Assembly: GCA_964503595.1 (NCBI GenBank)
Contig: CAZDAM010000038.1
Location: forward strand, 1 to 28,280
From: CAZDAM01 sp964503595
GTDB taxonomy: Bacteria; Muiribacteriota; UBA6191
Direction: 5' to 3'
DNA length: 28,280 nucleotides
The position numbers and the translations under genes were made by a program. Of this stretch, positions 19,459-28,129 are shown piece by piece. The notes beneath the pieces are model-generated. The model was not told the origin of the DNA and did not search any database. It saw only the letters and a program-made list of their open reading frames with translations. How positions within the stretch are numbered: the first letter of the stretch is position 1; every line of letters starts with the position of its first letter.

Positions 19459-20149
19459 AGGAATTCCGATAAATCAGGATATGACCCAGCCTGCCCGGAC
19501 TTTTGTCACGGCGATAGCTGGGAAGGCCCGGATCTTTAAAGGTGCAGCGGGTATCTTCCTGAAATACGACAGGCCAGGGGGAAAGGATGCTCCGGGCAAG
19601 ATTTCCAAGACTGATATAGGCCCGGCCATTTTTCCTGATAAGGTGCTGATTCAGGCAGAATTCCGCGAGTTTTTCAAACTCCTGGACAACTTCGTCTCCG
19701 ACCTCAAAACAGTCCTGATGAATATGGGCACTGAAGAAGGCAAAGCGGGGAATACCAACTTTTTCGATGCCTTTTTGCAGAATCCCCCCCAGAAGACCCC
19801 GCCAGCCAGCGTGGAGCAGGGCAGCGCCTCTGGTTCCAACAAGGCTGATCGCCAGACAGTCAGCGGTCCGGATGCTCAGGCAGGTGTGGGCAAGGTCTGT
19901 AAACAGGCCATCCCCGTCACCAAGTCTGGTGAAGGTGGCATTCAGATCGGATATGGTATGGATTTTGGTGCCGTGAACCTGTTTGAGCGAAAAAAAGTGT
20001 AATGGGCCGTACCGGTTTTGCAGGGGAAGATAGTTTTCCTGAAGACTGCCGTCCAGAAATTGACCGGATGAATTAGAAAGGGTTCCTCCATAACAGTTTT
20101 CAAACTGCCATGAAGGCTTCAGTTGAACCAGGTGAGGATTCACGATCAT
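19448..20149 (-). CDS. pgeF: Peptidoglycan editing factor PgeF / laccase-domain (YfiH) protein
   Basis: 233 residues of the YfiH/LACC1 'multicopper polyphenol oxidase' family. Members hydrolyse or phosphorolyse purine nucleosides, and in E. coli PgeF removes L-Ser-containing mistakes in peptidoglycan precursors. The family's metal site is visible: His59 in KQVHGTKI, Cys98 in RTADCLAI and His113 in LLHAGWRGLLGG, plus DGLFTD and CFEVGDEV. Length is slightly short of the usual 240-250. The ATG lies 7 bases after the TPR gene stop, with AGGG 4 bases before it, and its end overlaps the HEAT gene by 11 bp. Cytoplasmic. Family call firm; which activity dominates here is not determinable. Confidence 0.92.
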   Translation of the reverse strand: MIVNPHLVQLKPSWQFENCYGGTLSNSSGQFLDGSLQENYLPLQNRYGPLHFFSLKQVHGTKIHTISDLNATFTRLGDGDGLFTDLAHTCLSIRTADCLAISLVGTRGAALLHAGWRGLLGGILQKGIEKVGIPRFAFFSAHIHQDCFEVGDEVVQEFEKLAEFCLNQHLIRKNGRAYISLGNLARSILSPWPVVFQEDTRCTFKDPGLPSYRRDKSPGRLGHILIYRNSYDF

Positions 20150-20154
20150 AAGCC

Positions 20155-21732
20155 CTAGTATTCTATCCCGTCCACGTTTTCCAGAGGGCGGGAGTATTCT
20201 TCAACCTGCTCCAGCATGGAAGTGGTGTATTCCCGCGAGAAATCCCGTACCTTTTCATTCTGCAAAGCCTGATGAAAAGCAGACGCAGCTTCCTTGAAAC
20301 GGCGCAGACGGGCCAGGCAGTAGCCGTAAAGGATGGAGGCCTCTTCAAAATGGGGGTATTCCTCATTCAGTTCTTCCAGAATGGGTAAAGCCAGAAGAGG
20401 CCGCGCCATGGCAAGGTGAACCCAGGCCAGGTTTTTCCTGACCACTGGATCTTCGGGACTCAGCAGGAGGGCTTTTTCCAGAATATAGCGGGCCAGACGG
20501 AACCCTTTCTGTCTCACGGTGTTTTCGGCCAGTTGCAGGAGTCCTGAAATTCTTCCCTGAATGGAAAGTCCGGAAAGAAGATCCGCCTTTTGCATCAGGT
20601 TTCTGGCTGATGCTGCCATTGCATTGGACGGATTCAGGGCGATCACGGCTGCAAGCTCCATACGGGCATCTTCGCCGAGTCCCAGACTCAGCATGTCTTC
20701 TGCCAGCCGATGAAACTGATCCTGGTTCAGGGGTTTGATGACAATGCCTTCTCCGGAAACGGGAAGGCTCTGGGTCAATGGGGTCAGGAAGGGATTGGTG
20801 GTTGGAGTGGATGCCGGGAGATGGGAGACACTCAGGGGAATGGAAACCGGCTTTTCGGGAGGATGAGAACTGTGGTCGAGCTTGGGAGGCAGGATACGGG
20901 GTCGTGGGGGAAGAGTCTGAGCCGGTTTTGGGGGAGTGGGACGGATCTGCAGGCCGGGGGCGTGACGGGCGATCGCTCGTGCCCAGGGATCTTCCTTGCT
21001 TTGGGCATCTCTGACTTCGCCAAGTGAGGGCTCCCGGTTTTCCGCCAGCTGAGGAAGAGCTGTTCCCAGGGGCATGAGAGTTCTTAGTTTGACAATCAGA
21101 AAATCCCTGAGTGGGCCTTCCTGCGGAGCCAGTTTCAAAGCCTCGCTGTAGTGGCGTACGGCCTGAGAGGGTTTCTGCCTTTCCTCCTCAAAGAGTCCCA
21201 GGCTGATCCGAAGCTGGGTAGAATGTGGATTGATCCGGGCCGCGACCCGAAAATGGGCTGCGGCTTCCTCCGGCTTCTCATTTTTCCAGCAGATCAGGGC
21301 CCAGTGGTACTGAAGCTCATAGTCGGCAATTTCGACTTCTCGGATTTCCCGCATGGTTCTCCGGGCAGTAGCGTAATCCTTTTCGAGATAAAGTCCCCAG
21401 GCTAGGGTGTGCAGGGCATCCAGATTGGAGTGAAAATAGTTGAGAGTGCGTCGGGCTGCCTCCAGGGCCTCTTCCTGGCGTTGTTCCCAGACCAGGAGAA
21501 GATAGGCGTGACGGCCCATGGCAAAGGGATGCAGGGCGTCCATTTTGAGAATTTTTCTTAAGACTGAGAGAGCTTCTGCTTTCAGACCCTCTTTTTCCAA
21601 TGCTCTGCTGAAGGGTTCCCAGAGTTCCTTGCGGCGGGGAGTCTTGGCAAACTCCTCCCGGAACCAGTCCAGATCCTGAGCATGTATTCCGAAGAGAGTG
21701 AAGAAAAGAATCAGCAGAAACCGGATTCTCAT
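20155..21732 (-). CDS. Secreted tetratricopeptide-repeat protein
   Basis: About 525 residues. The ATG at 21732 is chosen over an upstream one (21780) because it begins a signal peptide (MRIRFLLILFFTLFGIHAQ) and sits one base after the tatD stop instead of inside tatD. Residues about 20-215 are TPR-like helical pairs (DALHTLAWGLYLEKDYATARR, EEAAAHFRVAARINPHSTQ, QAVRHYSEALKLAPQ). A Pro-rich linker spans about 240-320, then a second TPR set runs to the end (ARYILEKALLLSPEDPVVRKNLAW, ASILYGYCLARLRRFKEA). Two TPR blocks joined by a Pro-rich linker suggest a periplasmic scaffold. Neighbours do not reveal the partner. Confidence 0.85.
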   Translation of the reverse strand: MRIRFLLILFFTLFGIHAQDLDWFREEFAKTPRRKELWEPFSRALEKEGLKAEALSVLRKILKMDALHPFAMGRHAYLLLVWEQRQEEALEAARRTLNYFHSNLDALHTLAWGLYLEKDYATARRTMREIREVEIADYELQYHWALICWKNEKPEEAAAHFRVAARINPHSTQLRISLGLFEEERQKPSQAVRHYSEALKLAPQEGPLRDFLIVKLRTLMPLGTALPQLAENREPSLGEVRDAQSKEDPWARAIARHAPGLQIRPTPPKPAQTLPPRPRILPPKLDHSSHPPEKPVSIPLSVSHLPASTPTTNPFLTPLTQSLPVSGEGIVIKPLNQDQFHRLAEDMLSLGLGEDARMELAAVIALNPSNAMAASARNLMQKADLLSGLSIQGRISGLLQLAENTVRQKGFRLARYILEKALLLSPEDPVVRKNLAWVHLAMARPLLALPILEELNEEYPHFEEASILYGYCLARLRRFKEAASAFHQALQNEKVRDFSREYTTSMLEQVEEYSRPLENVDGIEY

Positions 21733-21733
21733 A

Positions 21734-22513
21734 TCAGGAGTGCTCTCCAAGATCTGAAAAGACTTCGATGGCATTTTCAAAGGTGGTTTTCAGAATTTCT
21801 TCCAGAGGCAGGTTTCTGAGTTCGGCCAGCCTCTGAGCTGCCAGAAGAACATGACGGGGCTCATTTCGCCTGCCTCGGTAAGGAACTGGCGTCAGGTAGG
21901 GGCTGTCGGTTTCCAGAAGGATTTTCTCAAGAGGCAGTTTCCTGGCAGCCTCCTGGATATCCAGAGTGTTCCTGAAGGTGATCATACCGCCAAACGATAC
22001 GTGAAAGCCGCGCCTGATAACCTGCTCACCCTGCTCGTAGTTACCTGTGAAACAGTGTACGACTCCGTGATGCCAGCCAATCTGATCCGCAATTGAGAAG
22101 AAGTCCTCAAAGGCGTCCCGGACATGGATGACACAGGGTAGTTTTTTATCCCTGGCCATGGTCAGCTGGCAGGTGAAGACTTCCCGCTGCAGTTGGGCCG
22201 TGTCTTTGCCGTAGTAGTAATCAAGGCCCATTTCCCCAGCCGCGATGACTTCCGGTTCTTCCCAAAGCCGGGCAATCTCTTCGAGTTCATCGAAGGACTG
22301 ATTCGAAACATCGTGAGGATGAATCCCGGCGGTAGCCCTGGATACAGGATAATCTCTTGCAATCTGCAGGCACTGGCGGGAGGATTTCAGGTCTGCTCCG
22401 ATGTTGATCCAGCCCCGAAGCTCTTCCGAAGAGCGCCTGAGGACTTCCTCCCGGTCTTCAGAGTAGCGCTCATCGTAAAGGTGGGCGTGGGTGTCATAGA
22501 GCCATTGCCTCAT
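21734..22513 (-). CDS. tatD: TatD-family metal-dependent deoxyribonuclease
   Basis: 259 residues, the family's usual length, of TIM-barrel fold. It hydrolyses DNA (3'-5' exonuclease on damaged or single-stranded DNA in characterised members) using divalent metals. Visible motifs are DTHAHL with metal-binding His9 and His11, GEMGLDYYYG with the bridging Glu, IHVRDA, VHCFTG and LLETDSPYLTP, followed by the typical RRNEPRHV. The start ATG overlaps the metG stop (ATGA), an adjacency often seen in bacteria. Which paralog (TatD, YcfH or YjjV) is not decided; metG linkage is typical of the YcfH group. Confidence 0.93.
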   Translation of the reverse strand: MRQWLYDTHAHLYDERYSEDREEVLRRSSEELRGWINIGADLKSSRQCLQIARDYPVSRATAGIHPHDVSNQSFDELEEIARLWEEPEVIAAGEMGLDYYYGKDTAQLQREVFTCQLTMARDKKLPCVIHVRDAFEDFFSIADQIGWHHGVVHCFTGNYEQGEQVIRRGFHVSFGGMITFRNTLDIQEAARKLPLEKILLETDSPYLTPVPYRGRRNEPRHVLLAAQRLAELRNLPLEEILKTTFENAIEVFSDLGEHS

Positions 22514-24399
22514 GAGACCCGGCTTCCTTCCAGGACAGGTTTATCAAGGCCTATCAGACTGAGTTCCTTACGGTTGGAGGCAGCCAGAATCATACCTTCT
22601 GATAAGATTCCCCGAAGCTCGACAGGTTTGAGGTTGCGCACGAATACCACGTTTTTTCCGACCAGTTCTTCCGGTTTGTAGTGTTCAGCAATTCCCGAGA
22701 CAACCTGTTTGCGCCCCTGAGATGTGGAGAGGGAGAGGACAAGAAGTTTTGAAGCGTCAGGATGGGCCCTGGCCTCATGGATCGTCGCAATTTCCATCCT
22801 GATTCTGTCAAAATCGGTGATTTCAATCAGTTCGGGTCCTTTTTTCTTGCTGGACTGGACCTTGGACCGTTTTGCGATTTCTTCCGCTTTGGCCGGATCT
22901 TCGATTCGGGGAAACAGGATTGGGATTTGTGGAATCAGAAACCCATTGGGCAGATTTGTTCTTATGAATGCAAAGGAGGCGGTTTTATCTCCCTGAAGAT
23001 AGGTCAGAAGAACTTCGGATGTATCGGGGAGAAACGGAGCCAGCAGGTGAGCAACAAAACGTACGGAATCCAGGATTTCATAGACACAGTCATTCAGGGC
23101 ATCCGGTTTTTCTTCCTTGGCCAGAGCCCAGGGCTTTTTGGCATCGACAGTCTGATTGAGCTTTACAATCATGGACCACAGAACATCCAGGGCCTGGTTG
23201 AGATGAAGTTCTTCCATCAGTTTCAGATGCTTCTCGCTAAGCTCCGTCAGTTCACGGGCGAGTTCTTGATCCCGTTGAACAGGAATTTTGAGACCATCCG
23301 GCAGGTTTTTACGTCCGATCACCGCAATGCGCTGCACCAGATTTCCCAGATCATTGGAAAGTTCGGTGGTGTAGCGACGATAGAGGATCCTGTCATCAAA
23401 GGAGCCGTCCTGTCCCAGCGAGATTTCCCGAAACAGGGAGAAACGCAGGGCATCCCGGCTGAAGCGGCTGGCCAGATCCATCGGGTCCTGGACATTGCCC
23501 AGACTTTTGCTCATTTTCTGCCCGTCGACCAGAATATAGCCGTGAGTCAGAAGGGTTTTGGGCAGGGGAATTTCAAGGGCCAGAAGAAGAGCAGGCCAGA
23601 TGATTCCGTGAAAGCGCAGGATATCCTTGGCCAGAATCTGAACCGATGCCGGCCAGAAAGTGGTTTCCAGCTCTCCCTTTTCTCCGTATTCAATCGAAGT
23701 CAGGTAGTTCATGAGGGCTTCGACCCAGACATAGAAAACCTGATCCGAATCCCAGGGAATCGGGATTCCCCAGTTGATTTTGCGGGAAACGGAAATATCA
23801 TCCAGTCCTTGTTCAAGCATGGAAAGGACTTCATTCCTTCGGAAGCGGGGAAGGACAAATTCCGGATGAGTCTCATAGTAATTCCGGATTTTGTCGGTAT
23901 AGCTGGAAAGCCGGAAAAACCAGTTGTCTTCCTCAACAAACTGAAGAGGCCTGGGGTGGCCGGGTTTGGTTCTTTCAATATCGACCTTGTTTTCGGGGTA
24001 AAAGGTCTCGTCGTATTTGCAGTACCAGCCCCGGTATTTTCCCAGGTAGATATCGCCTTTTTCCTTAAGGCGGGTAAAAAGCGCTACAACCAGTTTTTTA
24101 TGCCGCTCTTCCGTAGTCCGTACAAAATCGTCCGGAGCCAGTCCGAGGGTTTCCCAGGCTTTCTGAAACCGGGCGGAATATTCATCCACATGCTTCATGA
24201 CAGAAATGCCCCGCTCCTTTGCCATGTCCTCGACTTTCTGGGAATGTTCATCTGTACCGGTAGTGAAACGGGTTGGCTTTCCCAGCATACGGTGATGACG
24301 GGCCAGGGTATCGGCGATCATGGTGGAGAAGGCGGTACCAATATGAGGATCGCCGTTGACGTAATAAATCGGGGTGGTGACGTAAAATCCTTGGCTCAT
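22510..24399 (-). CDS. metG: Methionyl-tRNA synthetase with C-terminal tRNA-binding domain
   Basis: Class I aminoacyl-tRNA synthetase charging tRNA-Met, essential for translation. 629 residues. HIGH-type motif PHIGTAFS near 18-25, KMSKS in DGQKMSKSLGNV near 295, then the helical anticodon-binding domain (about 370-510). Residues about 525-629 form the fused Trbp111/EMAP-like tRNA-binding domain (EIATIHEARAHPDASKLLVL, VVSGIAEHYKPEEL). The usual zinc knuckle is absent: GWYCKYDETFYPEN and PGHPRPL replace the expected CxxC pairs, leaving one Cys, as in zinc-free mitochondrial-type enzymes. The ATG overlaps the previous stop by 4 bp with GGAG 7 bases upstream. Confidence 0.96.
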   Translation of the reverse strand: MSQGFYVTTPIYYVNGDPHIGTAFSTMIADTLARHHRMLGKPTRFTTGTDEHSQKVEDMAKERGISVMKHVDEYSARFQKAWETLGLAPDDFVRTTEERHKKLVVALFTRLKEKGDIYLGKYRGWYCKYDETFYPENKVDIERTKPGHPRPLQFVEEDNWFFRLSSYTDKIRNYYETHPEFVLPRFRRNEVLSMLEQGLDDISVSRKINWGIPIPWDSDQVFYVWVEALMNYLTSIEYGEKGELETTFWPASVQILAKDILRFHGIIWPALLLALEIPLPKTLLTHGYILVDGQKMSKSLGNVQDPMDLASRFSRDALRFSLFREISLGQDGSFDDRILYRRYTTELSNDLGNLVQRIAVIGRKNLPDGLKIPVQRDQELARELTELSEKHLKLMEELHLNQALDVLWSMIVKLNQTVDAKKPWALAKEEKPDALNDCVYEILDSVRFVAHLLAPFLPDTSEVLLTYLQGDKTASFAFIRTNLPNGFLIPQIPILFPRIEDPAKAEEIAKRSKVQSSKKKGPELIEITDFDRIRMEIATIHEARAHPDASKLLVLSLSTSQGRKQVVSGIAEHYKPEELVGKNVVFVRNLKPVELRGILSEGMILAASNRKELSLIGLDKPVLEGSRVS

Positions 24400-25748
24400 G
24401 TCTGCTCCTGTGTGAGTCGAATCTGGTTGGGGCCGGCAGTAATGCAGTGTTTTAAGGCCTCACGGGCCTGATCAAAGAGCTTTTCAGACTGGGTTGTGGA
24501 AGGAATTGTGACCGCAGCGGCAGCGTTGACACTACCGGCAGGTTCGGGCAGGGGAACTGCCGGGAGAACACCGGTTTCAGAGCCGAACTGAAGATACTTC
24601 CACAGCAGGTCCTGGCCACGGGCAGCAACTACAGCGGCTTCATGGCGTTCCAGTCCGTAGCAGAGGCAATGAAAAACTCCATATTCCCGGGTGACGGTAC
24701 TTAAAGGAGGAAGAACGCTTAGAAGAAGTTCTTTCAGGGCTGCAATCAGCTCCGGTCCGGGTTCCTGATTGTGGGTCCTTACGAAGAACAGAAGAGCAGC
24801 GACAGGGCGATTTTCGGTTCGGGCCAGATCCATGTACTGACGGGCCTGGGATTCAAAGTGAAGGTAGAGATCTTCAAACTGAGGTTCACGGGCATTCAGG
24901 TAGCGACCTCTCAGGTCAAAATGCTCATAGAGCATCCTGGAGGCAAACATCAGGTTTCCCTTATGATCCTGAAGGGCTTCCATGGCCTGAGCCCCGTCAC
25001 GAATCCAGAGAAGGCCACGCACATCATCTTCAAAGCCAATCGGAAAGAGGGCTCCGTAGATGGGAAGGTTGGGATTCGTTTCGCTTAAGAACTGACCCAG
25101 GTTGGGATCGCTTTTGAGCTCATTGGTGAAAACAGGTTCAGCATTTTTACGGCACTTTCCGGAAAAATCAGAGCGGGGTGAGAAGGGCAGAAGCCAGTTT
25201 CCCCGGAGGTTCAGACGGTTGCGGGATATCTCCTCGGTCCCGGTGAAATCGACCAGGGCAATGCGATCCCCTGAAATGCTGAAAAGAAAAATTTCAGCAT
25301 TAGGCATGACGCTCTTCAGAACATGAAGAAAGCCAGCAGCCTTTTCCCTGACTCCGGTGGAGGGATCGGTCAGAACCCGATGCAGCAGTGAAGACGGGAA
25401 ACTGCGTAGGGGGGTTCCGGGTCGCTCCATTGGACGGGTGAGTTTTTCCAGAATGGCGACGAAGAGATTGTAGAATGTACGCAGAGGGTGATCCTCGGGG
25501 ACTTCCTCAATCTCGCGGCCCTCACTTTTCAGGGTGCGATGGAGGTAGCCCAGGAGCCGGCTTTCATAACGGTTCGCCAGCCAGATTCTGAATCCATCCA
25601 GTCCGAAATACAGAACGACGATACCAACAAAAAATTTGAGATTTTCATAATGAACTTCCGCCGGTCGATTTCTTGTGATCAGCCACCATATGAATCCTAG
25701 CAAAAGGATATTCAAAGACAGGATCAGGATACGGGCTCCGAGGTTCAT
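24396..25748 (-). CDS. Membrane protein with GAF-like and degenerate GGDEF-like domains
   Basis: 450 residues. Two N-terminal membrane segments (about 5-24 and 38-56) place the rest in the cytoplasm. Residues about 120-275 have a GAF-like layout (AEIFLFSISGDRIALVDFTG, YGALFPIGFEDDVRGLLWI). About 290-440 follows the GGDEF fold but without its active site: REYGVFHCLCYG stands where GGDEF is expected, and the last block (LFDQAREALKHCITAGPNQIRL) matches the usual AD-ALY-AK-GRNRV end. It would therefore not make c-di-GMP and may bind nucleotide or protein. Four-base overlaps on both sides tie it to the active cyclase gene upstream and to metG downstream. Assignment rests on fold pattern rather than clear identity. 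Confidence 0.6.
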   Translation of the reverse strand: MNLGARILILSLNILLLGFIWWLITRNRPAEVHYENLKFFVGIVVLYFGLDGFRIWLANRYESRLLGYLHRTLKSEGREIEEVPEDHPLRTFYNLFVAILEKLTRPMERPGTPLRSFPSSLLHRVLTDPSTGVREKAAGFLHVLKSVMPNAEIFLFSISGDRIALVDFTGTEEISRNRLNLRGNWLLPFSPRSDFSGKCRKNAEPVFTNELKSDPNLGQFLSETNPNLPIYGALFPIGFEDDVRGLLWIRDGAQAMEALQDHKGNLMFASRMLYEHFDLRGRYLNAREPQFEDLYLHFESQARQYMDLARTENRPVAALLFFVRTHNQEPGPELIAALKELLLSVLPPLSTVTREYGVFHCLCYGLERHEAAVVAARGQDLLWKYLQFGSETGVLPAVPLPEPAGSVNAAAAVTIPSTTQSEKLFDQAREALKHCITAGPNQIRLTQEQT

Positions 25749-27850
25749 ACGTTTTCCTGCTCCTGGAGGATCAAATAATCATCATATACGGTGACACGGT
25801 TGCGTCCGCCTTCCTTGCTGGCATAAAGAGCCTTGTCGGCACACTCATAAAGAGCGTTGGGGTTGCGTCCGTGGCGTACGCCTTCAGCAACGCCCAGACT
25901 GGCAGTAATGCCGAGTTCCTTGCCATGAGCAGTCTTCAAAGGGGTGTTTTCAATGGCCGCCCGAATCCGGTTGGCAGGAATTTCGGCATCACGGGAGGTC
26001 AGGGCGGGGCAGATGACTGCGAATTCCTCGCCTCCAAGACGGCAGGCAATGTCATGATCCCGAATTGTCTGATTGAGGATCTGGGCCACATGGACCAGAA
26101 CCTGATCACCGATGGCGTGGCCATAGGTGTCGTTGAAGTTCTTGAAGTGATCGATATCGAGCATGATCAGAGAGAAGGGTTTGCCACTCTGCTCGGCCAT
26201 CATCTGCTCAAGCTGCTGAAAGAAGAAACGCCGGATGGAAAGCCCGGTCAGTTCATCCGTGATGGCCATCCGGTAAAGACGGGCATTATCAATCGCAGTG
26301 GCGCAAAGATTGGCGATGGCCTGAAACAGTTTCAGGTCCTGATCTGTGAAACTGTAGGGCATGGATTTCGAGATATTCAGAACACCCAGGGTCCTCTCGT
26401 TGGATATCAGAGGTACGGAGAGCATGGTTCCCGGGCTCACAGTACTTTTCTTGATCTGCTGAAATTCCTGACTTTTGGAGGTATCCATTACCAGCATGGG
26501 CTGCTGGGTCTGGAAGACATGTCCGGCAATGCTTTCCCCGGAAGCCAGGGCGGTTTTCTGGATGACTTCCCGTTTCAGTCCCTTGGCCATGGCAATTCTC
26601 AGGGTCTGGGTTTTCTGGTCAAACAGGAGAATCGAGCCCTTGTCCGCCGTCATGACATCGACGACTGTGTCCAGAATGGTTTTCAGAAGGGAACGGAAGT
26701 CGAGCTCTCGACTGACGATGGTTCCGACCTGATAAAGGGTCTGAAGTTCCAGAATCTTCTTCTTGAGGTGATTCTGGTAGTCCCTAAGATTGACCCGCAT
26801 GATATCGAACTTCTGGGCCAGTTCTCCGATTTCGTCATTGGAGTCCGGAGTGATTCTTACATCCAGATTTCCTCGTGAAATTTTTTCGGCAGAATCCACG
26901 AGTCGGCCCAGAGGAGTTGTGATGCGATTGGCAATCGACCAGCCCAGAATTGCGGCTGCAATCAGGTAGGCCAGAAGAAACCAGCGCAGGAATTCCTTGA
27001 AGTCCTGTATGTTTTCATAGGCACTGCCTTTGGGCATGAAAAGAACTTTCCAGGGAGGAGTATGCTGAGAACGGTAGTAATCCTGCAGTTCCTTGGCATG
27101 CATGTGCCGATCCAAAAGAAGGTGAGGAGGAAAAATCATCCCGGCCTTGAGTTCGGCATCGCGGGAAGCAGCAATGATCCGGTGGGTTTCATCCAGGATA
27201 TAGATACTGGCGTATTCATTTGTCGATTCGAAGAAATCCTTGATTTCATCCAGGCTGCGTCGGAATTGACCCATATTCAGCTGAACAATCAGGGCTCCCT
27301 GAATGGTCCCTCCGGCCTGAATCAGGGTCCGGAATTCTGCAGATGCACGGGGGGCTGTCGAAAAATCACTCAGAGTGGCTTCCAGGTTTTCAAACAGGCT
27401 GATGCCATACTGATGCAGAAGTGTCTGGGAGAACAGGTGTTCCAGGCCTGCCGGAGGCTTGAAGCCATCGGTTGCCGCCACCAGCTTTTTCTTTGCGTCA
27501 TAGACTCCGGCTCCGGTGAAGAAGGCATCTTCCTCAACCAGATCGTTGAGGGTTCTTAGGGCTGCTTCCCGATCCAAAGAGCGAATTTCTCCCAGGCGGG
27601 AATAGATATCCAGAAGGGATTTTGTCCTGCCAATGATGGCAAAGATCTGAAAGCCGATGAATTTGGCAAAGGCGTCGTTGGTTTTCTGGACGTAGGACTG
27701 AACCATGCGCTCCTGCTCGGAAACCGAGTACCATCCAATGGGCAGGGCACAAAAAATAATCACAAACAAAAAGGCCGCAAAAAGTTTAAATACCATGCGG
27801 TTGAAACGAAAAATATACACGGCCATAAAGCGCAAGGCCCGGGACAGCAA
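25745..27850 (-). CDS. Membrane sensor diguanylate cyclase (Cache-like, HAMP, GAF, GGDEF)
   Basis: Makes the second messenger c-di-GMP from two GTP. In order: membrane segment about 20-43; extracytoplasmic sensor about 45-280 of double-Cache type (GALIVQLNMGQFRRSLDEI, YIYILDETHRIIAAS-like strands); second membrane segment about 285-305; HAMP about 305-360 (PLGRLVDSAEKISRGNLDV); GAF about 375-530; GGDEF about 535-700 with active GGEEF in CRLGGEEFAVICP and the inhibitory-site RxxD (RDHD) intact nine residues before it, so product feedback is likely. The frame opens at a TTG (27865) beside the predicted transcription start. I chose the TTG at 27850, 4 bases after GGAGG; ATG 27826 is a conventional alternative without such a site. 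First gene of the long minus-strand train. Confidence 0.92.
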   Translation of the reverse strand: MLSRALRFMAVYIFRFNRMVFKLFAAFLFVIIFCALPIGWYSVSEQERMVQSYVQKTNDAFAKFIGFQIFAIIGRTKSLLDIYSRLGEIRSLDREAALRTLNDLVEEDAFFTGAGVYDAKKKLVAATDGFKPPAGLEHLFSQTLLHQYGISLFENLEATLSDFSTAPRASAEFRTLIQAGGTIQGALIVQLNMGQFRRSLDEIKDFFESTNEYASIYILDETHRIIAASRDAELKAGMIFPPHLLLDRHMHAKELQDYYRSQHTPPWKVLFMPKGSAYENIQDFKEFLRWFLLAYLIAAAILGWSIANRITTPLGRLVDSAEKISRGNLDVRITPDSNDEIGELAQKFDIMRVNLRDYQNHLKKKILELQTLYQVGTIVSRELDFRSLLKTILDTVVDVMTADKGSILLFDQKTQTLRIAMAKGLKREVIQKTALASGESIAGHVFQTQQPMLVMDTSKSQEFQQIKKSTVSPGTMLSVPLISNERTLGVLNISKSMPYSFTDQDLKLFQAIANLCATAIDNARLYRMAITDELTGLSIRRFFFQQLEQMMAEQSGKPFSLIMLDIDHFKNFNDTYGHAIGDQVLVHVAQILNQTIRDHDIACRLGGEEFAVICPALTSRDAEIPANRIRAAIENTPLKTAHGKELGITASLGVAEGVRHGRNPNALYECADKALYASKEGGRNRVTVYDDYLILQEQENV

Positions 27851-27871
27851 CAAGCCTCCGAGCAACCCGCG

Positions 27872-27880
27872 ATTATATCA
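27872..27880 (-). promoter_or_regulatory. Extended -10 promoter for the diguanylate cyclase operon
   Basis: The minus strand reads TGATATAAT, a perfect TATAAT hexamer with the TGn extension that can replace a -35. No good TTGACA lies at 16-18 bases upstream. The expected transcription start is near 27865, followed by GGAGG (27855-27859), giving a very short leader and arguing for a translation start downstream of 27855. Confidence 0.6.
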
Positions 27881-28129
27881 CAGGGATCTTCCGGAATTGT
27901 CTCTTCCTCTCAGGGTAAGTGCAAGAAATTACGGACTGTGATGGAAAGTCATTCCTTAAGAGCAGGGATATGCAGAATCAGATAACTCAAAAGCATCATC
28001 AGGAACTGGAAATCTGACGTTTAGAGCTTTTTTGTCCGTGCTTCATCCGGGTTTGAGGCTTTGGAAACAGTTCATGAGCATTCCAGAACTGACATATTAT
28101 TAAAGCCAAGGCAGAGAAAAACAGGTTCG

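Noticed and set aside
22762..24471. 569-codon plus-strand ORF opposite metG
   Set aside because: Fully antisense to a clear methionyl-tRNA synthetase. Its translation shows no family motif and merely mirrors the codon pattern of metG.
25871..26878. 335-codon plus-strand ORF opposite the diguanylate cyclase
   Set aside because: Antisense to the well-supported GAF and GGDEF domains, with no recognisable motif or ribosome binding site.
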